Shown piece by piece: positions 1 to 8,292 of a stretch of DNA of 10,007 bases. This DNA is from Diplocarpon mali (Eukaryota > Ascomycota > Leotiomycetes > Helotiales > Drepanopezizaceae), in the NCBI GenBank assembly GCA_024741835.1, contig JAENRP010000687.1:1-10007 (forward strand), in the 5' to 3' direction. The notes beneath the pieces were generated by a model that saw only the letters and a list, made by a program, of their open reading frames with translations, searched no databases and was not told the DNA's origin. Position 1 is the first letter of the stretch; the number at the start of each line of letters is the position of its first letter. A program made the position numbers and the translations under genes.

Positions 1-735
1 GATCAAGGTATTCGACACTCGAGTGAAGGTCCGATAGTAGTTTTTAAGTTCCTTAGGAGTGCGAGTAATAAGAACAAACTCCTTTAGAAAGGCCAGAGTG
101 TCGCGAATCTGCTATCTATCAAATTCCTGAAATTCAGCTTTAAGAGCCTTAACGAGTAGTTCTTAGGACTCGCGAAGCTTCCACTTAGGCAGAGATTTAA
201 CAATATCTTTGCTAGTTTGGTCGCAGTAGCGGGGAAGTCGATTGATTATTTCATTATATCCAATGCTGAAATTATAACAAGTCTCCTCGTATTGTTTAAG
301 GAAATCAGTAACATTAGCTCTAGTGAAATGAGGAGCGCTAGGGGAACTAGGGAGGGGAAAATGATTAGTGATGGCTTTAAAGGCGGCTATTATCGCTTTA
401 TTCGTTTCGACAGGAGGGGAGTCAGGTCGAATACAGGGCCTAAGGTGTTCTAAGGAGTTTTCAGAATCCGAGTCAATCTTAGAGTGACTAGGGCGAGCTT
501 GAAAAGATTCAGGCAAAGGGTTAGAAGGAGGTTTAAAATTGATATTTTTAGTATTTTCAAGTATCGACATTGAGAAAGCAGGTGCAGTTGTCGAAGGGGA
601 AGGTGTCGAAGGAGAAGGTGTAGAAGGGGAAGGTAAAGAACTCGAGTTATACAAAATTGCATTTTTAGATTCCCACTCGCGGGCCCGGCCTGGGAGTGAA
701 AATCCGGCTTCTGCAAAAAGTTTATTTATACTTTG
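1..735 (-). pseudogene. Retrotransposon Gag (capsid-like) fragment, C-terminus off the left edge
   Basis: The frame starts after a TAG at 736-738 and is open to a TAA at 163-165. It then continues in the same frame past a TAG at 112-114 to the window edge. Order along the protein: an N-terminal stretch with AEAGFSLPGRAREWESKNA, a Pro/Ser/Thr repeat linker (589-633), an acidic and proline-rich spacer, then a helical capsid-like part with FTRANVTDFLKQYEE, INRLPRYCDQ and, after the stops, IRDTLAFLKEFV and ELKNYYRTFTRVS. That pattern fits Gag of fungal LTR retrotransposons, which packages the element RNA in the cytoplasm. Both internal stops are explained by RIP of Gln or Trp codons. There is no good ATG; the longest stop-free stretch would begin at a TTG at 652-654, so the true start probably lies upstream. 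I am fairly sure of Gag, less sure of Gypsy. Confidence 0.65.
589..633 (-). repeat. Three 15-bp tandem units encoding a Pro-Ser-Pro-Ser-Thr linker
   Basis: Units at 589-603, 604-618 and 619-633 differ by one or two bases. On the minus strand each encodes the five residues PSPST. This is a simple in-frame coding minisatellite in the disordered part of Gag. Unit length is a multiple of three, so copy-number change would keep the frame. Confidence 0.75.
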
Positions 736-738
736 CTA

Positions 739-1068
739 AGACTTCTTTAGTAGGTATAAAGCAACAAATAAAGGTACTGCAATCACTAGCAGTAAGAAAA
801 GGTTTATTAAGTCAAAGACTAATTTCCAAGATAAAGTTTCTAAGAAAGATTCATCTTAGCTTCTAGGACAATTCCTATTGGTCCTTAGAATAAAGGGGTC
901 TCTAGAGACGATTCCGGGGCAGTTTTCAGAGTTCTATTGAGTAGAGGCGGCTGAAGTATCCGATTTAGCTTTTTAAGGAAGCTGAGGAGACACTCCCGAT
1001 TGGAGCTTTCGTTTAGTATTGTATGAATACTCGAAACTGCTATTATTTGAAGTAGCTATTATAGCTAA
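739..1068 (-). pseudogene. Possible N-terminal extension of the same Gag, with a hydrophobic segment
   Basis: The Gag frame can be read upstream through stops at 736-738 (TAG), 856-858 (TAA), 934-936 (TAG) and 973-975 (TAA), up to a TGA at 1069-1071. The translation looks protein-like, with a basic, Ser-rich part (around YSYNTKRKLQSG, near 1000-1030) and then a run of 20 mostly hydrophobic residues at 748-807 closed by two Lys. This could be a transmembrane or signal-anchor segment. A caution: many of its Leu codons are CTA or TTA, which RIP can make from CCA (Pro) or TCA (Ser), so part of the hydrophobicity may be mutational. It may instead be leader sequence without coding function. Confidence 0.3.
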
Positions 1069-1196
1069 TCAAACTTCTTCGTATCGGAAAGGCTGGGAAT
1101 CCGACAATCGTACCGATAAGCTGACAATTCAAGCTTTGTCGGATCAGAGGTAGGAGAGTCGGAATAGGGGCCGAAATGGGAAAATCTAAGGCTGTT

Positions 1197-1295
1197 GATA
1201 ATAGAGAGTGGCAATCGACAGTTCCAAATAACTGAGTGATTGCAAGGTCGATAATAGAGGAATGACAACTGACAGTTCCAAATAACTAAGTGATT
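1197..1295 (-). repeat. Imperfect tandem duplication (~45 bp, period ~53) in the leader
   Basis: Copy A is 1197-1241 and copy B is 1250-1295. They share GATAATAGAG at one end and ACAGTTCCAAATAACT followed by AGTGATT at the other. One of the differences is TG versus TA (ctgag/ctaag), as RIP would make. On the minus strand each copy carries TTATTTGGAACTGTC, which contains the TGG expected at the start of a tRNA primer binding site, but I cannot name the tRNA. Confidence 0.8.
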
Positions 1296-1584
1296 ATTAT
1301 CTTAAGAGGGTTTTTCAAAGGGTTGATCTCTTGTCTGCGAACTAAGAGAATTAAAAGGAGAAGTCGTATAAAGACGAAATCTCAAAGGAATCGTCCCTGC
1401 GTAGGTCACTAATATAAGAGGAAGCAGGAACAACACCTGAGAATAGGCCTACGTAAAGACCAAAGACAAAGAGGGAGAAAGCACCACAAGCGGGCTCTCC
1501 GAAGACAGAACTAGGACAAATCACTTGTTAAGGGTAGAATAGGTAGTTGGCATTGCGCGCTGTCTCTAAGTACAACAGTGGTCC

Positions 1585-1592
1585 TATATATA
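1585..1592 (-). promoter_or_regulatory. TATA box of the LTR promoter
   Basis: Perfect TATATATA, in a stretch that still has G+C-rich flanks on both sides, about 70 bases inside the LTR start. Transcription would be leftward, towards Gag, beginning around 1550-1560 if spacing is ordinary. The position fits the U3 promoter of an LTR. Confidence 0.45.
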
Positions 1593-2562
1593 CCCCTTTC
1601 TTGGTCCTCATCTGACCATATGACCTATGTCACGAGATCCTCCACTTCCAGGTCTCTACAATATATATTAAGCTTCCTTCCTCCCTTGATCTCTTAACTC
1701 TAACTCCCACTTTTTGTAAGTAGGTCGATTTCCCCCTTTTGCTTTTAAGTTGATTAACCCTTTAGTAGATCTTATCCTATATTATCTTATTAATACTATT
1801 ATTATTATTAGTAAGTGCTCCGATTATTAGCCGACCCCCTTTAATATATATATTGCTAACTTAGATAGTGCTTGAATGCAATCCCGAGGACTTGCCTAAG
1901 GCCTTTTGGGTACTATACGTACATTATACGCATATGATATTAAGAAAGGAGGCTAGTAAGAATAATACTGGCTATATATGCGCATTTAATACTCTCACTT
2001 TTAAGAAGTATAACTACTGCATTGCGCAGTAGGTAAAGTGCATCTTAGTAAGTGCTATCTAATATCCTCTTACTTTAATAACCTTTAATAGATATCTATT
2101 CTAAATACCTATTTAAGCTTAGGATAAGTATATTATCCTTTAAGATGCTTAGGTTAGCGGTAATATTAAAGCGATCTAAGAGGCGGCCTGAATCCTGTCT
2201 AAAGAGACTTAGATATAAATCTCTATAGTCCTAAAGACTTAGGATGCCCTTTAGCTAGTATAGCTAAACGAAGCTTATGCCTTTTATTAGAGTATCGATC
2301 TTGCTAATACTTAGCAAGCTATATATGCCTTTGAATCTATCTAATATTAATAACTAATTGTTCGTAGGATCTATTACGCGCTATCTAAGGCGGTAATGCT
2401 ACCCTTAGGCGCCTTAAGACTTAAGGTGCCGAGGTACTCGGCTCCCTCTAGCGTATAAAGGGGCTATCTAGCTTAGCTAAGGGCCGCTCTTGGGCTCCCT
2501 TTAATAATATCTGCTGCTAAAAAGGCAAGGGTAGATAGGTGCCTTTTAAAAGCTCTTTAAAG

Positions 2563-2871
2563 GGTAGGGATTTAGATCTTAGTGATTTAGATAAACCGAA
2601 TCCAAAGGAGATCGCGGCCGCTTTTGCTTAGGTATAAGCTTAAGAGGAGTAGGCCAACTTGGTCGCTATTTCAAGTAGTAAGGCCTTTAGGACTTAGGGG
2701 GCTAGGGATCTCTGCCTTAGAAATCCTAGTGCTTAAGATAGGTATTTATCAAAGGTAGAATCATTAGTAGATTATTATCTTTAGCAATATAATAATTGCT
2801 GCTTTGCTATAGCCTCCTTCTTAAGTACTGCTCGAGTGATAAAAAAAATGCAAGTATGCGCAGGTAAGTAA
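2563..2871 (+). pseudogene. Coding-like plus-strand fragment of unknown family
   Basis: This frame reads as a plausible Ala/Gln/Glu-rich helical protein: KPNPKEIAAAFA, then EEQANLVAISSSKAF, then RYLSKVESLVDYYLQQY and, near the end, ARVIKKMQVCAGK before a TAA at 2869-2871. Seven earlier in-frame stops (2629, 2635, 2641, 2650, 2695, 2734 and 2782) are all TAA or TAG, mostly where Gln would fit. The other strand looks less protein-like. It runs opposite to the Copia element and is followed by A-rich DNA. I do not recognise the product; chance is not excluded. Confidence 0.25.
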
Positions 2872-2923
2872 GAAAAGATAAAAAGAAGGTAGTAATAGTA
2901 AGTATAGGAATATATCTCGTAGT

Positions 2924-2948
2924 AAAATAAAAAAATAAATAAAAAAAT
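2924..2948 (+). repeat. A-rich tract
   Basis: Twenty-five bases almost wholly A with scattered T, within a wider A-rich stretch from about 2839. It could be the A-rich tail or 3' untranslated region of a plus-strand element ending here, or a simple low-complexity run downstream of the Copia pol end. It lies about 60 bases beyond the end of the Copia reading frame. Confidence 0.6.
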
Positions 2949-3009
2949 TGCCAATAGCTTATAATCAAAAATATCGGATATTATTAATCTAAGACCTTTT
3001 TAAGTCTAG

Positions 3010-3561
3010 TTATGCCCTAATAGGCCTTTGTACCTATCCCTCCTTCTTAACAGTTATCGAATTAGTATCTACCAGTTACTAAAGGGCCTGATTTGGATTG
3101 GCTTTTGTTATAGCGTCGGCGGGGTTGCTAGCGCTATCGATTTAACGTATCTCTATAAGCTTCCTATTCTTATACGATTGTCGAATAGCTATTATATCGA
3201 TTATCAATTGCTTCTCCTTTATAGTGCCTAATTTAATAATACACTTATATAAGGAGAGGGAATCTATATATATAATAGTAGGGAGGTAGGGTAGACTTAG
3301 CTTAGCTGTTACCATATCGATCGTTATAGCTATAGAAACCAGCATATTAATACCTACTACTATAGCATATAGTTCAAAGGCCAGTATAGCTCTTATTACT
3401 CTCTTACACTTTATCGAGCTATAGTATAGAATATTGCCTTTTAAAGTAAACTGCGATTCTCCTTCCTCTTTAATAGCTAGTATAATAATATAGCCGATCT
3501 GCGAGCTTAAATCCTTATTATTAGCAAAAGATCTATCGATAAATGCGAATAGTTTAGCGTT
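3010..3561 (-). pseudogene. RNase H domain and polyprotein C-terminus, best preserved part
   Basis: A stop-free stretch runs from just after a TAA at 3562-3564 to a TAA at 3142-3144, 139 codons. All four catalytic acids are kept: D at 3535 (FIDRSF), E at 3373 (FELYA), D at 3262 (IYIDSLSLY) and D at 3115 (NPADAITK). After stops at 3142 and 3079 the C-terminus reads LVDTNSITVKKEGWVQRPIRA and ends at 3010. RNase H would remove the RNA strand after cDNA synthesis. The spacing and motifs (FANNKDLSSQIGY) mark the same Copia lineage as the integrase and differ from the second Copia at the right edge. Confidence 0.92.
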
Positions 3562-3899
3562 TTACAAATTGATAGCAAGGTAGGTCAGGCCTCTTTCGGG
3601 GTTGTTTCAGATCCAATTGAGTCGCTTATTCAGATTCTCTATATCTTAAACTATCGGATCCTAATGTTAGGCTGCGGCTAACAAATCGAAGGAAGCTTCT
3701 AGCTAGTAGATTATAGCTAAATAAGCTCCTCTTACTCTTTGCTCTAGGTATTATTACTTATAGCCCTCTTAAGAAGTATCGACTAGTTCTAGCCTTTGGC
3801 CTTAGCCCTTTTATCGTATATATACTATATCCCCTTCTTAGGAAATAATATACCTATTAAAAGCTAGTAATTCGGTGCTCGATAAGTGCTATATTAGCT

Positions 3900-4620
3900 T
3901 TATAAGGAATCCTACCCTTTTAATCTTATCTTCCTCCTTTTTTAAAAAGTCTACTTCTCTAAGTATTAAAGTGTTATCTGTTTATATTCCTACTATACCG
4001 AAAAAGGGAGAAGTGCTTAAGGTTAATAATAGATAAGGGTCATAAGTTGAATTGGCTATACTAAGATTGCTGCGATAGTGCTTATAGTAGGTACTAAACT
4101 AGTGATTTCCTAATTCGGGAATGCTATAGAGTGGCAGTACCACTTTAAAGACTATACTTGCAGGGAATAGCTTAGCAATATCTTATAAGGGAAATATAAA
4201 TATATCGCATAGTAGCTTTGAAGCTGCTTAAGTATACGCTTATATAATATCCCGTAGGCTGAGAATGCCCTTCTTACCCTATTCTTTAAAGTATTCTTAG
4301 ATTAATGCTAAAAGTAATACTAAAAGGCGTTAGCTTACTTATTAAATAGTTAGGGATTGAGTGATTATACCTTCCTCCTTCTTACTAGTATTATTCTAGG
4401 CCTATATAACTAGGTATGATTTCTTAAATGGGTGATCTATCTCCTTCCCCTTTATCTTATCAACTATTCTCAATTTGAAGATCCTCTTACCTTTTATAGC
4501 AGGGTCATTTTTATTTATCGGTATAAATACCCCTTTATTTATTAGCCCTTGGTACTCCTTTAGGCGAGATTACTAAAAAGGGCGCCTAAGAGTGGTAATC
4601 TTGCCTTTTGCCTATAGCTT
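3900..4620 (-). pseudogene. Reverse transcriptase domain
   Basis: The domain opens with LKEYQGLINKGVFIPINKND and KRIFKLRIVDKIK (about 4440-4570). The first catalytic Asp is kept at 4249-4251 in LRDII, followed by A-Y-T. PLYSIPELGNH with a stop for Trp follows (about 4095-4130), a degraded form of the LYGIPEAGNHW-type motif, then STYDPYLL. The catalytic pair, TDD in this lineage, reads T-D-N at 3973-3981, the last Asp changed to Asn. The enzyme would copy the element RNA into cDNA. This replacement removes a metal-binding residue, so the domain is dead even apart from its stops. Confidence 0.88.
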
Positions 4621-4899
4621 TTGCAACAGTTCCTAATCCTTATTCTCCTTCTCTATTAGGAATACCTTTAATTTGGCTATATATAGCTTATTATCTGCTT
4701 TAAAGGATATCTATATCTTAGCATTATAGTTATTATTAATTATAGGAAGGCTAGAAATAGGCTTAATAAAGGGAACCTTTACTCTTAGCGATTGCTTGCA
4801 GCTATTAAGTTGCGGCTTAGCTAAGCAAGAGGGCTCTACTTCTTTATTAATATCGATTGCGTTCTACTCCCTTTTAATAGTTATTCGATCCTTAAATTT

Positions 4900-5890
4900 A
4901 ATTCCTTTAGTTTCCTTTAAGCAGTTTTCTTTATTATCGATTTTAAATAGGCGTACGCTTATCGACCTAAAGTGCTTTATTCTGCCGCCGATATTGACTA
5001 TATAGGTTTCGTTCTTTAAGCCTAGGAACTCGAATAGGCCTATCCATCCTCCCTTCTCTTAATATACTAATACTAGGTCTTTTAGCCTCAAATCGTAGAT
5101 ATAAATGGTTCTAAGGCCATTCCTTATACCTAAAGCATTATTAACCTTGCAAGTAGTATAGATCTTCTTAACTTCCTTTATAGCCTTCTTAATTATTGCT
5201 GCCCTTTATTCTACTAATAGATTTAGTAGATTTAGTTTAATTAGCCTCAGATATGCCTTAAAAACGAGCAAGGTGGGAATTATCTTATTAGGCCTTGCTA
5301 TATTGTTGATTGCTTTAACAGCTATTTGCAGCCTTTTATTATCGCTTAATCAAGGGTATTCAACTATTATTATCTCAAAGGCATATCTTAAAGGGCGATA
5401 ATACTATTCGACTTTGCCAATAGAGTAGTGCGCCTTTATAAGAACTAGTTTAAAGGTTATTCCTATAGATCTTAGAAAGCTTTTGAACTTTGCCGAGTTA
5501 AAGTTAGTACTATAATTATATACTATAAAATTAAGAAGTCTAATATACGTATCTAGCTAAGCTAATTTAAGGGCTCGAAATACTGCATTAGCCGAATATG
5601 CTCCTATTCCCTTTTATAAGAACCTTGCGGCTCTAAATCCCGTCGCTTTATCAACTATATAAAAGGCGTTCCTTCTACCGAACTAAGCAATATCGATATA
5701 TATAGTATAATTAAAATCGATATTATCTTATAGCTTAAATCGGAATCTATAAGAGGCGTTAGTATAGAGTTAGCAGTATCGGTATATTTCCCTTACTTTT
5801 GCTATAATGCTAGAGTCTATATTATAACCGGCTTAGTTTAAAAGGTATTTAAGGCGTTTTACCAAAGGATGTCCGAATCTTTTATATAGC
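4900..5890 (-). pseudogene. Integrase: HHCC zinc domain, DDE core, C-terminal domain
   Basis: The zinc domain has Y-x4-H (5884 and 5869, in YKRFGHPL) and Y-x2-C (5782 and 5773); both Tyr stand where His and Cys belong. The catalytic triad is D at 5692-5694 (YIDIA, followed by a TAG for Trp), N at 5515-5517 where Asp belongs, and E at 5407-5409 in HYSIGKVE. Spacing is D-x58-N-x35-E, exactly the retroviral-integrase D,D(35)E rule. After the core come AVKAINNIARPNKIIPTLLVFKAY and a C-terminal module with KGGWIGLFEFLGL and FRSISVRLF. The protein would insert the cDNA into the host chromosome. Second Asp, one His and one Cys are lost by transitions. Confidence 0.9.
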
Positions 5891-6029
5891 CTTCGGATCT
5901 CTATTTCTATTAAGTAGTATATATTAATTATACCCTTTGAAGTTATCAGAAGTTGCTCTATTATATTAAGTAAGAGCTATAGGTACTTGTATTTTCTAAT
6001 AATTAAGTATTTCTCCTTACCAATTATAA

Positions 6030-6330
6030 GTAAATTGCGCAGATTGTCGTATTTAGCTCCTATTTTATCGAATTATTACAAGTAGACTAAAAATAGTATA
6101 TCTGCCTCTATAATTAAGAACTCTATAGGGCCTGCCGGTATTCGAATAGTTATCTTGCCGATTGCATTTCGCAAACCTGCCCTAAAGGTAATTTTATACT
6201 TTTCAGCGCTAAGTAGAGCTAGAACTGCGTCTTATATATTTTATAGGGCTTTGAATTGGTTGATTCCTTTTATATTTTTATTTAAGGCGCCTATATTGAT
6301 TAGGAATCCTTAAAAGAATTGATCCGTTTA
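6030..6330 (-). pseudogene. Aspartic protease domain, catalytic Asp lost
   Basis: The active-site Asp-Thr/Ser-Gly-Ala motif reads N-I-G-A at 6286-6297, preceded by GFLI. Both changes fit RIP: Asp to Asn by G-to-A and Thr to Ile by C-to-T. Downstream, a glycine-rich strand with RIPAGPIEFLIIEADILF (about 6100-6160) matches the second half of the fold in this Copia lineage. The enzyme would cleave the Gag-Pol precursor; it acts as a dimer with one Asp from each copy, so the Asn alone would abolish it. Confidence 0.7.
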
Positions 6331-6687
6331 CTAGGTTATAAATACCTTAGGGTCTGTTTATATTAGTTTATTAACCCTTATTATCAAGAGGTATTTAGCC
6401 TTTTGCTTTTCAAGCTAGTCAAGTATAGTTCTTAAGTCATACTCCTTCTTAAAAGCTAGGAATACTATAGTAAAGTTAATATTACTATCCTTAGGGTTGC
6501 TAATTGCTTAGTCCTCCTCTTTTAAAGACGTTTCCTATTTATCCTTATTAGTCCTATTGCCTTTTGAATATGCTCTATTGTCTTCTTAAGCAAGGTATAC
6601 CTTATATGTTTTATCTATTGGCTTATAGCCTTCGGCTTATCGGCTTACTATATAGTAAGACTTTTAAGCGGCTCTTTCTTCTTTTAA

Positions 6688-8292
6688 GTGCTTGCTATTA
6701 TAGTAGTCCTTTTTCTAATATATAATATACCTTATATAGCCTGGTTTTAATTAGAAGGTTATTCCTCTCTTATTACCTTAGGTAAACTTTATCCTTTTAT
6801 CCGAAAAGTGCGCTATAAATTGCCCTTGCTCCTCAGCCAAATGATATTAAGGTCTATTAGTAGCTGAACTAAGGTATTAAGGTCTTAATAGTCTGTCCTA
6901 GGCAACTACCTTTGCGCAAGCCCGTAGGCTATCCAATAGGGCTAGGAACGTCGCTAATAGCTTAAAAAGTGCTATTTAGAAAAGCCGATTCCTAGAAATA
7001 CCTTATATAAGTCTATCTCTAATCGATCGATCGTTCCTTATATTAGTATATAGGCCTAATTATAAGTTCTATAGCTCCTTAGTATAGTTTTCAAGTTGGG
7101 TTAGGATCGGCTTTCCCTTTTAATAGTCTTTTTATTAAAATAGGTCAAATATCAGCCGAAACCACCTCTTTAAAAATCTGCTACTTTTCTCTTTAGTCTT
7201 ATAATTGGCCCGAATGGCCTTTACTAGCTCAGCGAACTTGAAGTTCTTATTTTATAAGTACTGATAGTAGTACGTCAAGGCCGAGTCTTATAGCATAGAT
7301 GGAAAAGCTCTATACTATATGCTTTAATCAATAGAGGCTCTTTAGTATAAATCTGCAAATATATAAAGCTTCTTATTAAGGTGATCTTTCCTACTTAAGT
7401 ATTAAGTCTCTTTAGTATATATCTTATTTAGATTTATAAGGGTTTTAGCCTAATCCAAAGTCAAAGGTTCTATAATATACTAGGATAGTTGAGCGTCGCT
7501 TTAGTTAAGGTCTAAAAGCGCTCTTAAACCTCTCCTTATAGCAAAAGGTGGCAACGATCTATCTCTCGGTTAGATTAGCGGTATTAGTATTAGATTCAGG
7601 ATCTCTAGGTATTGCAAGACTAGGGTTTATCTTAATTAGGGTTGATAAGGTATTCTTTTAAAGTTATACTATTCGGTTATTTATCTTAGAGTATCTGCTT
7701 TATATAGGTTATCTTATAAAGTATTATTATTATATCTAAGGTATCTTTGCTAAAATGAGTCTTAGTATAGTATCTCCTATTTAGCTATAATAACCCTTTA
7801 AGCGGGTGGCTTACTTATTCGCATAGACTCGGCAAATTCTAAAGTAGACCTTATTCTATATCTCGGAGATTATGCTATAACTAAGTTTAGTACTTCTTAG
7901 GTCTATGACTTTAGCTGATCTTCTAGCTACTCGTTTCCTTCTTAATATACTATATCGAAAAGTACTTAGCCGATTGAAACGCCCTTCTTATACTAAATGT
8001 ATACTCTATAGTACTAAAGGTCGTCCCTTAGGCGTTATCGAACGTCCTTATCTAGCGATTTAAAGTCGCTAACTGTCTAATCTTAGAACTCCTCTTAAAA
8101 GTCCTTAGCAAGGTATAACCCTCTCCTTTTGCTATCTTATAATATCTTTCGAAAGTTCTTTATATATTAGTCTTTTAATCTAAAGGCCTTTTTACTAAGT
8201 TGATCCTCTTAAGGTCTTATATCCCTTTTAAAGTCCCTTAGCGTCTGAGGCTACTTTAGATTAAGCGGTATTAATAGTCTCCCCTTAGTCAT
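6688..8292 (-). pseudogene. Gag part of the Copia polyprotein, ending in a degraded zinc knuckle
   Basis: The N-terminal two thirds are helical and charged, with recognisable pieces such as EDQLSKKAFRLKD, LYLAKDF, SDFKSLDKDVR, RLRDDL and YKKGVSIG near 8000-8250. Further on lie FAESMRISKPP and KFAELVKAIR. The RNA-binding zinc knuckle is at 6688-6729: YIIY, then YY, ending in NSKH. The family has Cys where Tyr now stands at 6727, 6718 and 6703 or 6700, the result of TGY to TAY changes; the His at 6688-6690 is kept. The knuckle can no longer bind zinc. The Gag identity of the N-terminal part is inferred mainly from position. Confidence 0.7.

Larger units (their letters stand above)
1..1660 (-). 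mobile_element. 5' part of an LTR retrotransposon (probably Ty3/Gypsy-like), mildly RIP-mutated
   Basis: Read on the minus strand, this segment runs from a TG-starting LTR end at 1660 through a TATA box, a leader with a tandem repeat and a Gag-like frame, then leaves the window on the left. Pol is not present, so the Gypsy assignment rests on the style of the Gag only and is an inference. Base composition is much closer to normal than in the rest of the window: CpA and TpG are still common, and only a handful of stops break the Gag frame. No second LTR lies in the window, so the LTR length and target-site duplication cannot be determined here. Confidence 0.6.
1072..1660 (-). other. LTR plus untranslated leader of the left element
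   Basis: On the minus strand the LTR appears to begin at 1660 with TGTAGAGACC, the usual 5'-TG terminus. It is followed about 70 bases on by a TATA box. The other LTR border cannot be fixed without its partner copy. A 67-codon open stretch in the frame next to Gag (1065-1268, minus) overlaps the end of this region, but I see no family resemblance and leave it out. Confidence 0.45.
1661..3009. other. Heavily RIP-mutated DNA between two retrotransposons, unassigned
   Basis: TpA-rich sequence with stops in all frames. It lies where the 3' LTR of the Copia element should be, but by eye I find no copy of the DNA upstream of that element's leader (8662-9404). A short ATT trinucleotide run lies at about 1795-1810. 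On the plus strand, a stretch at 1865-2029 is open for 55 codons and starts with LECNPEDLPKAFWVLYVHY. The fragment at 2563-2871 (listed separately) also reads like protein, but in a different frame. I recognise no family. This could be the decayed remains of another transposon, possibly nested into the Copia 3' end. Confidence 0.5.
3010..8292 (-). pseudogene. Copia gag-pol polyprotein, one continuous frame with many RIP stops
   Basis: The frame starts with an ATG at 8290-8292 (MTKGRLLIPLNLK) and ends with a TAA at 3010-3012 after EGWVQRPIRA, about 1761 codons, a normal size for a Copia polyprotein. Every recognisable motif checked (Gag, zinc knuckle, protease, integrase, reverse transcriptase, RNase H) lies in the same frame, so there is no net frameshift over 5.3 kb. 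In-frame stops are numerous and nearly all TAA or TAG; exceptions are TGA at 3607-3609 and 5350-5352. The start is the first ATG after an upstream region with several stops and little protein character. In life the polyprotein would be cut by its own protease into Gag and Pol enzymes and make cDNA in cytoplasmic particles. Nothing functional can be made from it now. Confidence 0.9.

Noticed and set aside
217..453. Plus-strand open frame of 78 codons
   Set aside because: Antisense to the Gag frame, in a stretch with low stop density; no recognisable motif.
450..716. Minus-strand open frame of 88 codons, Leu/His-rich
   Set aside because: Shifted frame over the Pro/Ser/Thr repeat of Gag; the Leu-rich look follows from the CCT/TCT repeats read out of frame.
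539..739. Plus-strand open frame with repeated Val-Glu-Gly-Glu-Gly
   Set aside because: Antisense reading of the 15-bp Gag repeats.
1065..1268. Minus-strand open frame of 67 codons in the leader
   Set aside because: No family resemblance, lies over a tandem repeat and out of the Gag frame. Could be a small leader ORF, but nothing supports it.
3028..3231. Plus-strand open frame of 67 codons
   Set aside because: Antisense to the well-supported Copia RNase H.
3142..3345. Minus-strand open frame of 67 codons as a separate small gene
   Set aside because: It is an internal piece of the Copia RNase H domain and is described there; its Met is an ordinary internal residue.
4796..5005. Plus-strand open frame of 69 codons
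   Set aside because: Antisense to the integrase C-terminal region, which is recognised in the other strand.
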